Shown here: piece by piece, positions 49,601-61,073 of the stretch | Layout of the letters: each line of letters begins with the position of its first letter | Position numbering within the stretch: the first letter of the stretch is position 1 | Source of the DNA: Pseudomonas brassicacearum | GTDB lineage: Bacteria > Pseudomonadota > Gammaproteobacteria > Pseudomonadales > Pseudomonadaceae | Direction of reading: 5' to 3' | Assembly: GCF_009601685.2 (NCBI RefSeq) | Contig: NZ_CP045701.2 | Coordinates: forward strand, 5,332,001 to 5,396,000 | Length of the DNA: 64,000 bases | Translations under genes and position numbers: made by a program | Notes under the pieces: generated by a model | What the model was told of the DNA's origin: nothing | The model's database searches: none | The model's input: only the letters and a program-made list of their open reading frames with translations

Positions 49601-49799
49601 GCTGATGCTCGGCTATGGCCCCGGCTCGGAGCTGCGCCAGCCCCTGGGCATCGCGGTGGTGGGCGGCCTGCTGGTGAGCCAGGCGCTGACGCTGTTCACC
49701 ACACCGGTCATATACTTGTGGCTGGAGCGACTGTTCCATCGACCCGCCCATCAGCCAGGGTCGGCGCCGATGGCGGCGCTGGCAAGCACAGACCACTGA
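46683..49799 (+). CDS. RND multidrug efflux permease (MdtB/MdtC or MuxB type)
   Basis: A 1038-residue inner-membrane proton-driven pump with the normal 12-helix RND size. Motifs seen are WCIDHPIATVLLTFALVLLGV at the first helix, VGFVVDDAIVVVENIHRHLE with the proton-relay aspartates, GFFPVQDTG in the large periplasmic loop and RFRPIMMTTLAALLGALPL. No outer-membrane channel gene follows, so it must use a separate TolC/OprM-like protein. Its neighbours suggest control by the two-component pair downstream. The substrate is not predictable from sequence. Confidence 0.9.
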   Translation: MKGRGSVSAWCIDHPIATVLLTFALVLLGVIAFPRLPVAPLPQAEFPTIQVNAQLPGASPETMASSVATPLEVQFSAIPGITQMTSSSALGSTNLILQFSLDKSIDTAAQEVQAAINTAAGKLPNDMPNLPTWRKVNPADSPVLILSVSSSLMPGTELSDYVETLLSRQISQIDGVGQIYITGQQRPAIRVQASADRLAAIGLTLADIRLALQQASLNLAKGALYGDSSISTLSTNDQLFQPEEYGELIVSYKDGAPVHLKDIAKVVNGSENAYVQAWSDNEPGVNLVIFRQPGANIVETVDRIQAALPTLQAMLPAAVQVKVLIDRTQTIRASLHEVEITLLIAVLLVVAVMALFLRQLSATLIVSAVLGVSLTASFALMYVMGFSLNNLTLVAIVISVGFVVDDAIVVVENIHRHLEAGEGMREAAIKGSGEIGFTVVSISFSLVAAFIPLLFMGGVVGRLFKEFALTATSTILISVVVSLTLAPTLAALFMRAPVHHAHSKRGFGERLLGRYERGLRRALTHQKLMIGVFGLTLALAVVGYVFIPKGFFPVQDTGLVLGTSEAAADVSFPDMVAKHKALAEIVAADPAVQTFSHSVGVSGNNQTIANGRFWIALKPRGERDVSASGFIDRIRPQLLKIPGVVLYLRAGQDINLSSGPSRAQYQYVLKSNDGPSLNAWTQKLTDKLRGNPAFRDISNDLQLGGSITHINIDRSAAARFGLTVTDVDQALYDAFGQRQINEFQTETNQYNVILELDTQQRGKAESLAYFYLRSPLSGEMVPLSALARFDAPSNGPLSIAHDGMFPAANLSFNLAPGVALGDAVRLLDQAKNEIGMPAAITGNFQGAAQAFQSSLASQPWLILAALVAVYIILGVLYESFVHPLTIISTLPSAGLGALIMLWLLGQDFSIMALIGLVLLIGIVKKNGILMIDFALDAQRNQGMAPQEAIFQACLTRFRPIMMTTLAALLGALPLMLGYGPGSELRQPLGIAVVGGLLVSQALTLFTTPVIYLWLERLFHRPAHQPGSAPMAALASTDH

Positions 49800-49808
49800 G
49801 GCAGGGCC

Positions 49809-50492
49809 ATGCGCGTTCTGATTATCGAAGACGAAGAAAAAACCGCGGACTACCTGCACCGCGGCCTGAGCGAACAAGGCTACACCGTGGACGTGGCGCC
49901 GGACGGCATCGAGGGGCTGCACCTGGCCCTGGAAACCGACTACGCGGTGATCGTGCTCGACGTGATGCTACCGGGCCTGGACGGCTTCGGCGTACTGCGG
50001 GCCTTGCGCGCCCGCAAACAGACGCCGGTGATCATGCTCACCGCCCGGGAACGGGTCGAGGACCGCATCAAGGGCTTGCGCGACGGCGCCGATGACTACC
50101 TGGGCAAGCCGTTCTCCTTCCTCGAACTGGTGGCCCGCCTGCAAGCCCTGACCCGTCGCAGCGGCGGCCACGAACCGGTGCAGGTGAGCATCGCCGACCT
50201 GTGGATCGACCTGATCAGCCGCAAGGCCACACGCGCCGGCCAACGCCTGGAGCTGACGGCCAAGGAGTTCTCCCTGCTTAGCGTTCTGGCCCGCCGCCAG
50301 GGTGAGATTCTCTCGAAAACCGCCATTGCCGAAATGGTCTGGGACATCAACTTCGACAGTGACGCCAACGTGGTGGAAGTGGCAATCAAGCGCTTGCGGG
50401 CCAAGCTCGATGGGCCGTTCGAACAGAAGCTGCTGCACACCATCCGTGGCATGGGTTATGTGCTGGAGAGTCGCAGTGATGAGCGTCCCTGA
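49809..50492 (+). CDS. OmpR/PhoB-family response regulator (heavy-metal type)
   Basis: A 227-residue regulator. The receiver domain has the acidic pocket IIEDEEK and phospho-acceptor Asp51 in VIVLDVMLPG, with Thr and Lys in MLTAR and DYLGKPFSF. The C-terminal winged helix ends with VVEVAIKRLRAKLD and GMGYVLE. It resembles CusR/CopR. It starts 9 bp after the permease and overlaps the kinase gene by 14 bp. The palindrome at 45429 is its probable binding site. Confidence 0.9.
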   Translation: MRVLIIEDEEKTADYLHRGLSEQGYTVDVAPDGIEGLHLALETDYAVIVLDVMLPGLDGFGVLRALRARKQTPVIMLTARERVEDRIKGLRDGADDYLGKPFSFLELVARLQALTRRSGGHEPVQVSIADLWIDLISRKATRAGQRLELTAKEFSLLSVLARRQGEILSKTAIAEMVWDINFDSDANVVEVAIKRLRAKLDGPFEQKLLHTIRGMGYVLESRSDERP

Positions 50493-51846
50493 CAGCATCG
50501 CCCTGCGCCTGAGCGGTATGTTCACGCTGGTGGCGGCGCTGGTGTTCCTGTTGATCGGGGGCGCCTTGTACCAACAGGTTGCCAAGGGCCTGGGCCTGTT
50601 GCCCGAAGCCGAGCTCGATGCCCGCTACAGTGTCCTGGAGTCCATGGTCGGCCGCTACGGCACGCCTGAACATTGGGTGAAGATCAACAACAAACTGCGA
50701 TTGCTCGGCGAAGAAGACAAACGCATCCACTTCTGGATCGTCAGCGACGATCCACGCTTTGAATACGGCAATCCCGATGCGCAGATCCGCACCTTCGCCC
50801 AAGGCGCCCTCGGCAAACGCGACCTGACGTTGCCCCAGCGGCACTACCCGATGAAAGTGCTGGTGAGCCAATTTCCGGCCAAGGACCAGCGTCCGCCGCT
50901 GCGCTTCATGATCGGCATCGACACCCAGACCTTCTACCAGACCCAGCATCACCTGCTGGTGGCCTTGGTGAGCCTGGCGATTGTCGGTGTGCTCCTGGCT
51001 TCGTTGCTGGGCTACTGGGTCGCGCGCATCGGCCTCAAGCCGCTGATCAAACTGTCCGATGAAGCCCGGCGCCTGGCCCCGCCCCGCCTGACCGGACGCT
51101 TGCAACTGTCGCCCTTGCCGCCGGAACTGAACCAGTTCGTCAGCTCCTTCAACGCCACCCTCGACCGGGTCGAACAGGCTTACTCGCGGCTGGAATCGTT
51201 CAATGCCGACGTCGCCCATGAATTACGCTCGCCGCTGACCAACTTGATCGGCCAGACCCAGGTTGCGCTGACCCGTGGGCGCTCGGCCGAACACTACTTT
51301 GAAGTGTTGCAATCGAATCTCGAGGAGTTGGAGCGGCTGCGCTCGATCATCAACGACATGCTGTTCCTGGCCAGCGCGGACCAAGGCAGCAAGGCCACCA
51401 AACTGACCAGCACTTCGCTGGCCAGCGAAGTGGCGACCACCCTCGACTACCTGGATTTCATTCTGGAAGATGCCCAGGTCCAGGTCCGGGTCAGCGGTGA
51501 CGCCCGGGCCAACATCGAGATCGCCCATCTGCGTCGGGCGCTGATCAACCTGCTGAGCAACGCCGTACAGCACACCGCGCCCGGACAAGTGATCGACGTG
51601 CGCATCGAAGCCCTTGGCGAGCACATCACCCTCGCGGTCACCAACCCCGGCGAACCGATTGCCGGCGAGCACCTGCCGCGCCTGTTCGAACGCTTCTATC
51701 GCGTCGATGCCTCGCGCAGCAACAGTGGCGCCAACCATGGGCTGGGGCTGGCCATCGTCAAGGCCATCGCCCTGATGCATGGTGGCGAGGTATTTGTGCA
51801 CAGTGACCAGGGCGCCAATACGTTCGGGATCCGCTTGCCAGCCTGA
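50479..51846 (+). CDS. Sensor histidine kinase (CusS-like)
   Basis: A 455-residue membrane kinase with two helices (MFTLVAALVFLLIGGALY and LLVALVSLAIVGVLLASLLGYW) flanking a periplasmic sensor of about 150 residues. After these come a HAMP linker, the dimerisation domain with His247 (DVAHELRSPLTN), and the ATP domain with NLLSNAVQHT and GANHGLGLAIVKAIA. It phosphorylates the regulator encoded just before. The signal may be a metal or a pump substrate. I see no obvious cluster of Met or His in the sensor, so a metal is not assured. Confidence 0.9.
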   Translation: MSVPDSIALRLSGMFTLVAALVFLLIGGALYQQVAKGLGLLPEAELDARYSVLESMVGRYGTPEHWVKINNKLRLLGEEDKRIHFWIVSDDPRFEYGNPDAQIRTFAQGALGKRDLTLPQRHYPMKVLVSQFPAKDQRPPLRFMIGIDTQTFYQTQHHLLVALVSLAIVGVLLASLLGYWVARIGLKPLIKLSDEARRLAPPRLTGRLQLSPLPPELNQFVSSFNATLDRVEQAYSRLESFNADVAHELRSPLTNLIGQTQVALTRGRSAEHYFEVLQSNLEELERLRSIINDMLFLASADQGSKATKLTSTSLASEVATTLDYLDFILEDAQVQVRVSGDARANIEIAHLRRALINLLSNAVQHTAPGQVIDVRIEALGEHITLAVTNPGEPIAGEHLPRLFERFYRVDASRSNSGANHGLGLAIVKAIALMHGGEVFVHSDQGANTFGIRLPA

Positions 51847-51859
51847 GGCCTCCACAAGG

Positions 51860-51941
51860 TTCGATCTTTTCCAGCATTGAATGCTGAGCGAAAGCCAACT
51901 GGATCAAAATCAACAGATCGCAGCCTTTGGCAACGCCTACC
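51860..51941. repeat. Degenerate copy of the GCTGCGATC-type repeat
   Basis: GATCTTTT (51863-51870) and the inverted GATCGCAGCC...ACGCCTAC (51917-51940) look like a decayed member of the family seen at 32813-32916. It lies between the kinase and the diguanylate cyclase genes, which makes a separate promoter for the latter likely. Confidence 0.5.
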
Positions 51942-52078
51942 CAGTTTATTGTGCAAACACTGATTGCCCGCCCTCACCGATCCAAGCACAATCAGTAAAA
52001 GGCCAGCACTTGGTTCATTGCCGGTTTGCAATCCTTTGGGACGGATCCCAGCCATATGACAATGCAGATATCGGCCCC

Positions 52079-53575
52079 ATGAGCGCGCGCAGTGCGACAC
52101 CCGGCAACCCCCCGCCTTCGATACGTTCAGAATGGGTACTCGTACTGGCCAGTTCGCTGGTTGTCATTGCCATCCTGAGCATCGTGACGTTCCTGCTGAT
52201 TCGCGAACATGCCGCCGCACAACAGGCCGCGACACGTGCGGCGACCAATATCGTGCAACTGATTGACGCCGATGTGCTGCGTAACGTGGAGCTCTACGAT
52301 CTGTCGCTGCAAGGTTTGGTCAGCGCCGCCAAACGCGAAGACCTGAAAGACGTTTCGCCGGCGATTCGCCATCTGGCGCTGTTCGACCGCGCCACCGCCG
52401 CCCCCTATAAAGGCGACATCCTGCTGCTGGACAAACGCGGCGATGTGATCGCTGACTCCGCCTCGATCACGCCGCGTATAGGCAACTATGCCGATCGGGA
52501 GTATTTCCAGTCCCACGTCCAGGATCCAAACCCGGGCATGATGATCAGCCGCCCGTTCCGCTCCAGAAGTCACGCGCAGGACTGGCGCATCAGTTTCAGC
52601 TATCGACTGAGCGACGAACGGGGCGAGTTCATGGGCGTGGCCGAGGCCGCGATGCGCCTCAACTACTTCAACCAATTGTTCAAGAGCCTGAACATTGGTC
52701 ATGGCGGTACGGTCAACCTGGTCAGCCGCGACGGTATTCTCCTGGCACAAGAGCCACCCTTGGCCGACGACCTGACAGGCCAGGACTTCAGTCACCGACC
52801 GAATTTCATGCGGATCCTGCGCGAAGGCAATGGCAGTTTTACCAGTGTTTCTGGCCAGGATCAGACGCCGCGCCTGTACACTTTTTCCCAGGTGGGCAAC
52901 TTGCCCTTGATCGTCGTGGTGGCGCTCTCCTCTCAAGAGGTGTTCGCGTCATGGCGACGCACGGCATTGTTGGTCAGTGGCGCCACCGGCGCGCTGTGCA
53001 TTGGCCTGCTTTGGCTGACCTGGCTGTTGCGCCGTGAACTGCGACGCCGCCACGCCGCTGAGCGGGAATTGGCCCAAAGGGCCTCCGTCGACTCGCTGAC
53101 GGGCCTGGCCAACCGCCGGACCCTGGACGAAACACTGCAACAGGAATGGATGCGTGCCCAGCGTTCGGATCAGCCCCTGTCCGTCATGATGATCGATGCC
53201 GATCACTTCAAGGCTTTCAATGATCGCCTTGGCCATCAACGCGGTGACGAGGCCTTGCGAACCTTGGCGCAGTTGATCAGCAAGCATGTCCGTCGCCCGG
53301 CCGACCTGGCAGCGCGCTACGGTGGTGAGGAGTTCTCGGTAGTACTGCCGGAGACCACAACCGCCGGAGCCTTTACCATGGCCCAGAACATTCGCGAAGC
53401 GGTGGAACGATTGCCGCCCGTCCGCGAAGGTGAGGCTCCCATGACAGTCAGCATCGGCATCGCCACTTGGGCCCAAGGGCCGTATGGCGACCTCGAACAA
53501 CTCATGTTCGCTGCCGACAAGGCGCTGTACCAGGCCAAGGCCAGTGGGCGCAATCGTGTGGTTTGTGCGATGTGA
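52079..53575 (+). CDS. Membrane diguanylate cyclase with periplasmic Cache-type sensor
   Basis: A 498-residue protein with an N-terminal helix (WVLVLASSLVVIAILSIVTFLLI), a periplasmic region of about 240 residues that looks like a double Cache domain (DLSLQGLVSAAKREDL, YADREYFQSHVQDPNPGMMISRPFRS), a second helix (ALLVSGATGALCIGLLWLTWLL) and a GGDEF domain from about residue 335. The active loop is GGEEF (415-419), and the inhibitory site RPAD (406-409) is present at the right distance, so it should make c-di-GMP with feedback control. The start at 52079 is the only in-frame ATG giving a normal N-terminus, though its ribosome site is poor. Confidence 0.88.
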   Translation: MSARSATPGNPPPSIRSEWVLVLASSLVVIAILSIVTFLLIREHAAAQQAATRAATNIVQLIDADVLRNVELYDLSLQGLVSAAKREDLKDVSPAIRHLALFDRATAAPYKGDILLLDKRGDVIADSASITPRIGNYADREYFQSHVQDPNPGMMISRPFRSRSHAQDWRISFSYRLSDERGEFMGVAEAAMRLNYFNQLFKSLNIGHGGTVNLVSRDGILLAQEPPLADDLTGQDFSHRPNFMRILREGNGSFTSVSGQDQTPRLYTFSQVGNLPLIVVVALSSQEVFASWRRTALLVSGATGALCIGLLWLTWLLRRELRRRHAAERELAQRASVDSLTGLANRRTLDETLQQEWMRAQRSDQPLSVMMIDADHFKAFNDRLGHQRGDEALRTLAQLISKHVRRPADLAARYGGEEFSVVLPETTTAGAFTMAQNIREAVERLPPVREGEAPMTVSIGIATWAQGPYGDLEQLMFAADKALYQAKASGRNRVVCAM

Positions 53576-53788
53576 CGGTCCCCCTGTGGCTGTTCACTTA
53601 GTGTGTATATCCGTTGCTGCGGTAACGGCCACTGGCGGTTCCGCTCTTACAGCGGGTCACTTTCGAAAATCCGAAAGCCGGCCCAGGCGAAAGTAACCGA
53701 AGCGCTTCTGCCCCACCACTCGGTGCCTCGCCTAGGCTCGGCATGCCTGATAGCCGACCTGGCTCTCCTGGTCGTACACCTGTCAGAT

Positions 53789-53882
53789 CTGTGGGAGCAA
53801 AGCTTGCTCGCGAAGGCGGTGTCACAGTCGATGAAAGTGTTGAATGTACTGACCTCTTCGCGAGCAAGCCCGCTCCCACAGT
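53789..53882. repeat. REP pair inside the inverted-repeat island (first)
   Basis: Inverted copies at 53789-53814 and 53857-53882, separated by about 42 bp. Confidence 0.85.
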
Positions 53883-53925
53883 AGTTCTGTGTTGGGCATA
53901 AGTTTTGGTTCACTGAAGATTTAAA

Positions 53926-54017
53926 TGTGGGAGCGAGCCTGCTCGCGAAGGCGGTGTGTCAGCTTGCGGTGATGTTGGATGTGCTGGCCTCTTCGCGAGC
54001 AAGCTTTGCTCCCACAG
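53926..54017. repeat. REP pair inside the inverted-repeat island (second)
   Basis: Inverted copies at 53926-53950 and 53992-54017. Together with the flanking 40 bp, it repeats the preceding unit with a period of 136 bp (CCCACAGTAG at 53875 and again at 54011). Confidence 0.85.
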
Positions 54018-54061
54018 TAGTTCTGTGGTGGACATAAGTTTTGGTTCACTGAAGATTTGAA

Positions 54062-54084
54062 TGTGGGAGCGAGCCTGCTCGCGC
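54062..54084 (+). repeat. Single REP copy at the end of the island
   Basis: GTGGGAGCGAGCCTGCTCGC without a partner, 13 bp before the right-hand 29-bp inverted repeat. Confidence 0.8.
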
Positions 54085-54140
54085 GGAAACATAAGCAGCC
54101 GTTACCGCAGCAATGGATATACACACCAAAAAAGCGCCCA

Positions 54141-54170
54141 TAAAAAAAGGCCACCCAAAGGCAGCCTTCA
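54141..54170 (-). terminator. Intrinsic terminator of lpxC and the division cluster
   Basis: Read leftwards, AAGGCTGCC...GGCCTT forms a hairpin followed by seven T (the A-run at 54142-54148 on the plus strand), about 23 bases past the lpxC stop. Confidence 0.75.
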
Positions 54171-54192
54171 AAAACTAGAGAGGTTTTTTTGC

Positions 54193-55140
<948 letters not shown>

Positions 55141-55216
55141 TCAACAAAGGCTGGCGATGATAGCAGACCAGACCTTTGCTGAACACCAATCACCCGTATC
55201 CCCCTGATACATTTCA

Positions 55217-56410
55217 TCAATCGGCCTGACGACGCAGGAAAGCCGGGATGTCCAGGTAATCCAGATCGTCTTGCGGATTCATCTTCGCGGCAGTCGCAGT
55301 ACCGGCCTGGGCCTGGTTGCGCATGACGGTCGGACGGTCCAGGTCACGGTAGTTCACCGCAGGCGCTTCCTGGCGCGAAGCCGCTTGTTGTTGCGGTTGC
55401 GCAGCCATGGAAGTGTGAACGGTATTGTCGATGACCTTCACAGGCTTCTCGATTTTCGCGCCCAGCCCCGTGGCAACCACGGTCACGTGCAACTCGTCGC
55501 GCATGTCCGGATCGATAACGGTACCGACCTTGACCATCGCGTGCTCGGAAGCGAAGGCTTCGATGATGCTACCCACGTCGGAGTACTCACCCAGGGACAG
55601 GTCAGGACCGGCGGTGATGTTCACCAGGATGCCGCGTGCACCTTGCAGGTTCACGTCTTCGAGCAACGGGTTGCGGATGGCCGCTTCGGTGGCCTCGCGT
55701 GCACGGTTCGGACCGCTGGCGCAGCCAGTACCCATCATCGCCATGCCCATTTCGCTCATGACAGTCCGTACGTCGGCAAAGTCGACGTTGATCATGCCCG
55801 GACGCTTGATGATGTCGGAGATACCGCGAACGGCACCGGCCAGTACGTCATCGGCCTTGGCGAAAGCCGACAGCAGGCTTGCGTCTTTACCGAGGATGGT
55901 CAGCAGCTTCTCGTTAGGGATGGTGATCAACGAGTCGACGCTTTCAGACAGCAGACGGATACCTTCGTCGGCGATCTGCATGCGCTTGCGACCTTCGAAA
56001 GGGAACGGACGAGTCACCACCGCAACGGTGAGGATCCCCATTTCCTTGGCCACTTCGGCAATGATTGGCGCCGCACCGGTACCGGTACCGCCGCCCATGC
56101 CCGTGGTGATGAACACCATGTTGGTGCCTTGCAGGACTTCAGCGATGCGCTCACGGTCTTCGAGAGCGGCCTGACGACCGACTTCAGGGTTGGCGCCGGC
56201 GCCCAGGCCTTTGGTCACGCCAGTACCCAATTGCAGGATGGTCCGCGCGCCGATGGATTTCAGCGCCTGGGCATCAGTGTTGGCGCAGATGAACTCAACG
56301 CCTTCAATGTTGCTCTTGACCATGTGGTTGACAGCGTTGCCGCCGCCACCGCCGACACCGATTACTTTGATAACCGGGCTAGCGGGGATGTTGTCTACGA
56401 GTTCGAACAT
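55217..56410 (-). CDS. ftsZ: Cell division protein FtsZ
   Basis: A 397-residue tubulin-like GTPase that forms the division ring. Seen: IKVIGVGGGGGNAVNHM, the GTP signature GGGTGTGAAP, the synergy loop region NVDFADVRTVM and the C-terminal anchor peptide DYLDIPAFLRRQAD for FtsA and ZipA. A good AGGAGAGG site precedes the ATG. The 95-bp gap to ftsA probably holds a promoter, since FtsZ is needed in excess. Confidence 0.98.
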   Translation of the reverse strand: MFELVDNIPASPVIKVIGVGGGGGNAVNHMVKSNIEGVEFICANTDAQALKSIGARTILQLGTGVTKGLGAGANPEVGRQAALEDRERIAEVLQGTNMVFITTGMGGGTGTGAAPIIAEVAKEMGILTVAVVTRPFPFEGRKRMQIADEGIRLLSESVDSLITIPNEKLLTILGKDASLLSAFAKADDVLAGAVRGISDIIKRPGMINVDFADVRTVMSEMGMAMMGTGCASGPNRAREATEAAIRNPLLEDVNLQGARGILVNITAGPDLSLGEYSDVGSIIEAFASEHAMVKVGTVIDPDMRDELHVTVVATGLGAKIEKPVKVIDNTVHTSMAAQPQQQAASRQEAPAVNYRDLDRPTVMRNQAQAGTATAAKMNPQDDLDYLDIPAFLRRQAD

Positions 56411-56505
56411 TTTCCCTCTCCTTTCATTCTCTAGTTTTTTCGCCTACTGCGTTTGCTGCGTCTTCCAGCGCCAAGCCTGAAACTTGCCGCTTGAAGCTTT
56501 GGAAC

Positions 56506-57765
56506 TTAAAAGTTGCCTTTGACCCAGGCCTGGAGCCGCTCGAACAGCGGTGCCTTCGGCTCTTCGCTGCTGTAGCTGTCGCGGCTGCCGATGCCTGAGA
56601 ACGAAATCCCGTCGGACTGTTTCTGCAAGCCATACATCAACAGGCCCACGCCGGTGGAATAGATCGGGTTGCGGACCACGTCATCCAGGCCCTTGACGCC
56701 ATGGGGCACGCCCAGGCGCACCGGCATGTGGAAAATCTCTTCGGCCAGCTCGACCGCGCCTTCCATCTTCGACGTACCGCCGGTCAGCACGATGCCGGCC
56801 GGGATCAGGTCTTCGTAGCCACTGCGCCGCAGTTCGGCCTGGATCAGCGTGAACAGCTCGTCGTAACGCGGCTCGACCACTTCGGCCAGGGCCTGGCGCG
56901 ACAGCTCGCGCGGTGGACGGTCGCCAACGCTTGGCACCTTGATGGTTTCGCCGGCACCGGCCAGCTTCGCCAGGGCGCAGGCGTAACGGATCTTGATCTC
57001 CTCGGCGTACTGGGTCGGGGTGCGCAACGCCATGGCGATGTCGTTGGTCACCTGGTCACCGGCGATCGGGATCACCGCCGTATGGCGAATGGCGCCTTCG
57101 GTGAAGATCGCGATGTCGGTGGTGCCGCCGCCGATGTCCACCAGGCACACGCCCAGTTCTTTCTCGTCGTCGGTCAGCACGGAGTAGGCCGAGGCCAACT
57201 GCTCGAGGATGATGTCGTCGATTTCCAGGCCGCAGCGGCGCACGCATTTCTCGATGTTCTGCGCAGCGTTCACCGCACAGGTCACCACGTGGACCTTGGC
57301 TTCCAGGCGCACGCCGGACATGCCCAGGGGCTCACGCACGCCCTCCTGGTTATCGATGACGTAATCCTGCGGCAGGGTGTGCAGCACCCGCTGGTCCGCC
57401 GGGATCGCCACGGCCTGGGCCGCGTCGAGTACGCGCTCAAGGTCGGCGGAGCTGACTTCGCGATCACGAATCGCCACGATGCCGTGGGAGTTCAGGCTGC
57501 GGATGTGATTGCCCGCCACGCCGACGAACGCCGAGTGGATCCGGCAACCGGCCATCAGTTGCGCCTCTTCGATGGCGCGCTGGATCGATTGCACGGTGGA
57601 CTCGATGTTCACCACCACGCCTTTTTTCAAGCCACGGGACGGGTGTGTACCGATCCCGACGATGACCAGCGTGCCGTCGTCCGCGACTTCGCCTACCAGC
57701 GCCACCACCTTGGAAGTGCCGATATCCAGACCGACGATCATTTTCCCGCTTTGCACGTTTGCCAT
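56506..57765 (-). CDS. ftsA: Cell division protein FtsA
   Basis: A 419-residue actin-like ATPase that tethers FtsZ filaments to the membrane. It has VGLDIGTSKVVALVGEV (phosphate 1), LVDIGGGTTDIAIF (phosphate 2), IVLTGGTSKMEG (adenosine) and a C-terminal amphipathic helix (FERLQAWVKGNF). It sits 15 bp after ftsQ in the standard order. Confidence 0.97.
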   Translation of the reverse strand: MANVQSGKMIVGLDIGTSKVVALVGEVADDGTLVIVGIGTHPSRGLKKGVVVNIESTVQSIQRAIEEAQLMAGCRIHSAFVGVAGNHIRSLNSHGIVAIRDREVSSADLERVLDAAQAVAIPADQRVLHTLPQDYVIDNQEGVREPLGMSGVRLEAKVHVVTCAVNAAQNIEKCVRRCGLEIDDIILEQLASAYSVLTDDEKELGVCLVDIGGGTTDIAIFTEGAIRHTAVIPIAGDQVTNDIAMALRTPTQYAEEIKIRYACALAKLAGAGETIKVPSVGDRPPRELSRQALAEVVEPRYDELFTLIQAELRRSGYEDLIPAGIVLTGGTSKMEGAVELAEEIFHMPVRLGVPHGVKGLDDVVRNPIYSTGVGLLMYGLQKQSDGISFSGIGSRDSYSSEEPKAPLFERLQAWVKGNF

Positions 57766-57780
57766 GGGTCCTGCCTCTTC

Positions 57781-58647
57781 TTAATTCTTCGCGACGGCGG
57801 GTTCGGCCGTCGTGGGCGCTACAGGTTCCCGCCAGCCAACAGCCAGGCCGTTGGCGTAGCGCAGATCGATGCGCGCAATGTTCGTAATCTGTTCTTTAAG
57901 CGTCTTGTCATAGATGGCGATGAAGCGGCGCATCTTTTCCACCAGGTTGCCGCGCCCGAGCAACAGCTCGATGCCCGGCCCCGAGCTGCCTGCGCCCGTG
58001 GTCAGGAACCAGCTGCCGCGCTCACGCAATTCCAGGCGTGCGATGGAGAAGCCCAGTGGCCGCAACATCTGGCTCAACACCTGGTACTGCTGCATCACTT
58101 TCTGCTGGGCCCGCAGTGGGCCGAACAGTTGTGGCAAATGTTCATAGTTGGCCAGTTCCCGCGGCGTAAACGCCTGGCCCTGGTTGTTCAACAACGACTC
58201 GTCGCCCCAACGGGCCACCGGCAATTGTTCTTCCAGGCGGATCGACACCTGGTCAGGCCACACCCGCCGGACTTCGGCATGGGCGATCCACGGCATCTGC
58301 TCCAGTTCCTTGCGCATGCCCGCCAGGTCGATGGTGAAGAAACTCGACGCGACAAACGGAGCGATCCGTTGCTGCACGGCCTGCTGGCTGATGTAGCTCA
58401 GGTCGCCCTGGACGTTGATCCGGGCGATTGGACGGTCGGCATAAGGCAGCAACCGTTGCGCGCCTTCATACGTACCGAACCCCAACGCCACCAGCAGCAC
58501 CGGCCAGAACAAGCTCTTGAGAAAACCAAAATTGGCTTTCGGCAAACGCGCCGACATCGGCTCTTTGGCCACCATTCGGCTGGCACCCCGCGGCACCGGC
58601 TTGCGACCGGGTGCGGATGGCTGATGACGAAGCGATGCGCCTTGCAT
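57781..58647 (-). CDS. ftsQ: Cell division protein FtsQ
   Basis: A 288-residue bitopic protein. A cytoplasmic, basic tail of about 45 residues is followed by one helix ([18 protein letters not shown]), then the POTRA domain ([23 protein letters not shown]) and the beta domain. It joins FtsB and FtsL to the divisome. It begins 3 bp after ddlB. Confidence 0.95.
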   Translation of the reverse strand: MQGASLRHQPSAPGRKPVPRGASRMVAKEPMSARLPKANFGFLKSLFWPVLLVALGFGTYEGAQRLLPYADRPIARINVQGDLSYISQQAVQQRIAPFVASSFFTIDLAGMRKELEQMPWIAHAEVRRVWPDQVSIRLEEQLPVARWGDESLLNNQGQAFTPRELANYEHLPQLFGPLRAQQKVMQQYQVLSQMLRPLGFSIARLELRERGSWFLTTGAGSSGPGIELLLGRGNLVEKMRRFIAIYDKTLKEQITNIARIDLRYANGLAVGWREPVAPTTAEPAVAKN

Positions 58648-58650
58648 GGC

Positions 58651-61065
<2,415 letters not shown>

Positions 61066-61073
<8 letters not shown>

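Larger units (their letters stand above)
53601..54126. repeat. Non-coding island bounded by 29-bp inverted repeats
   Basis: The first 29 bp (53601-53629, GTGTGTATATCC onward) and last 29 bp (54098-54126) are inverted copies with one mismatch. Between them are a sequence typical of a dispersed Pseudomonas repeat (GGTAACGGCC, CAGCGGGTCAC, CTCGCCTAGGCTCGG), two REP pairs and one single REP. No gene is seen in the whole 53576-54192 gap. The arrangement resembles a miniature inverted-repeat element, into which REP elements later entered. Confidence 0.6.

Noticed and set aside
53789..54084. Repeats considered as a CRISPR array
   Set aside because: The units are inverted palindromic REP copies with a similar, not unique, spacer and no cas genes.
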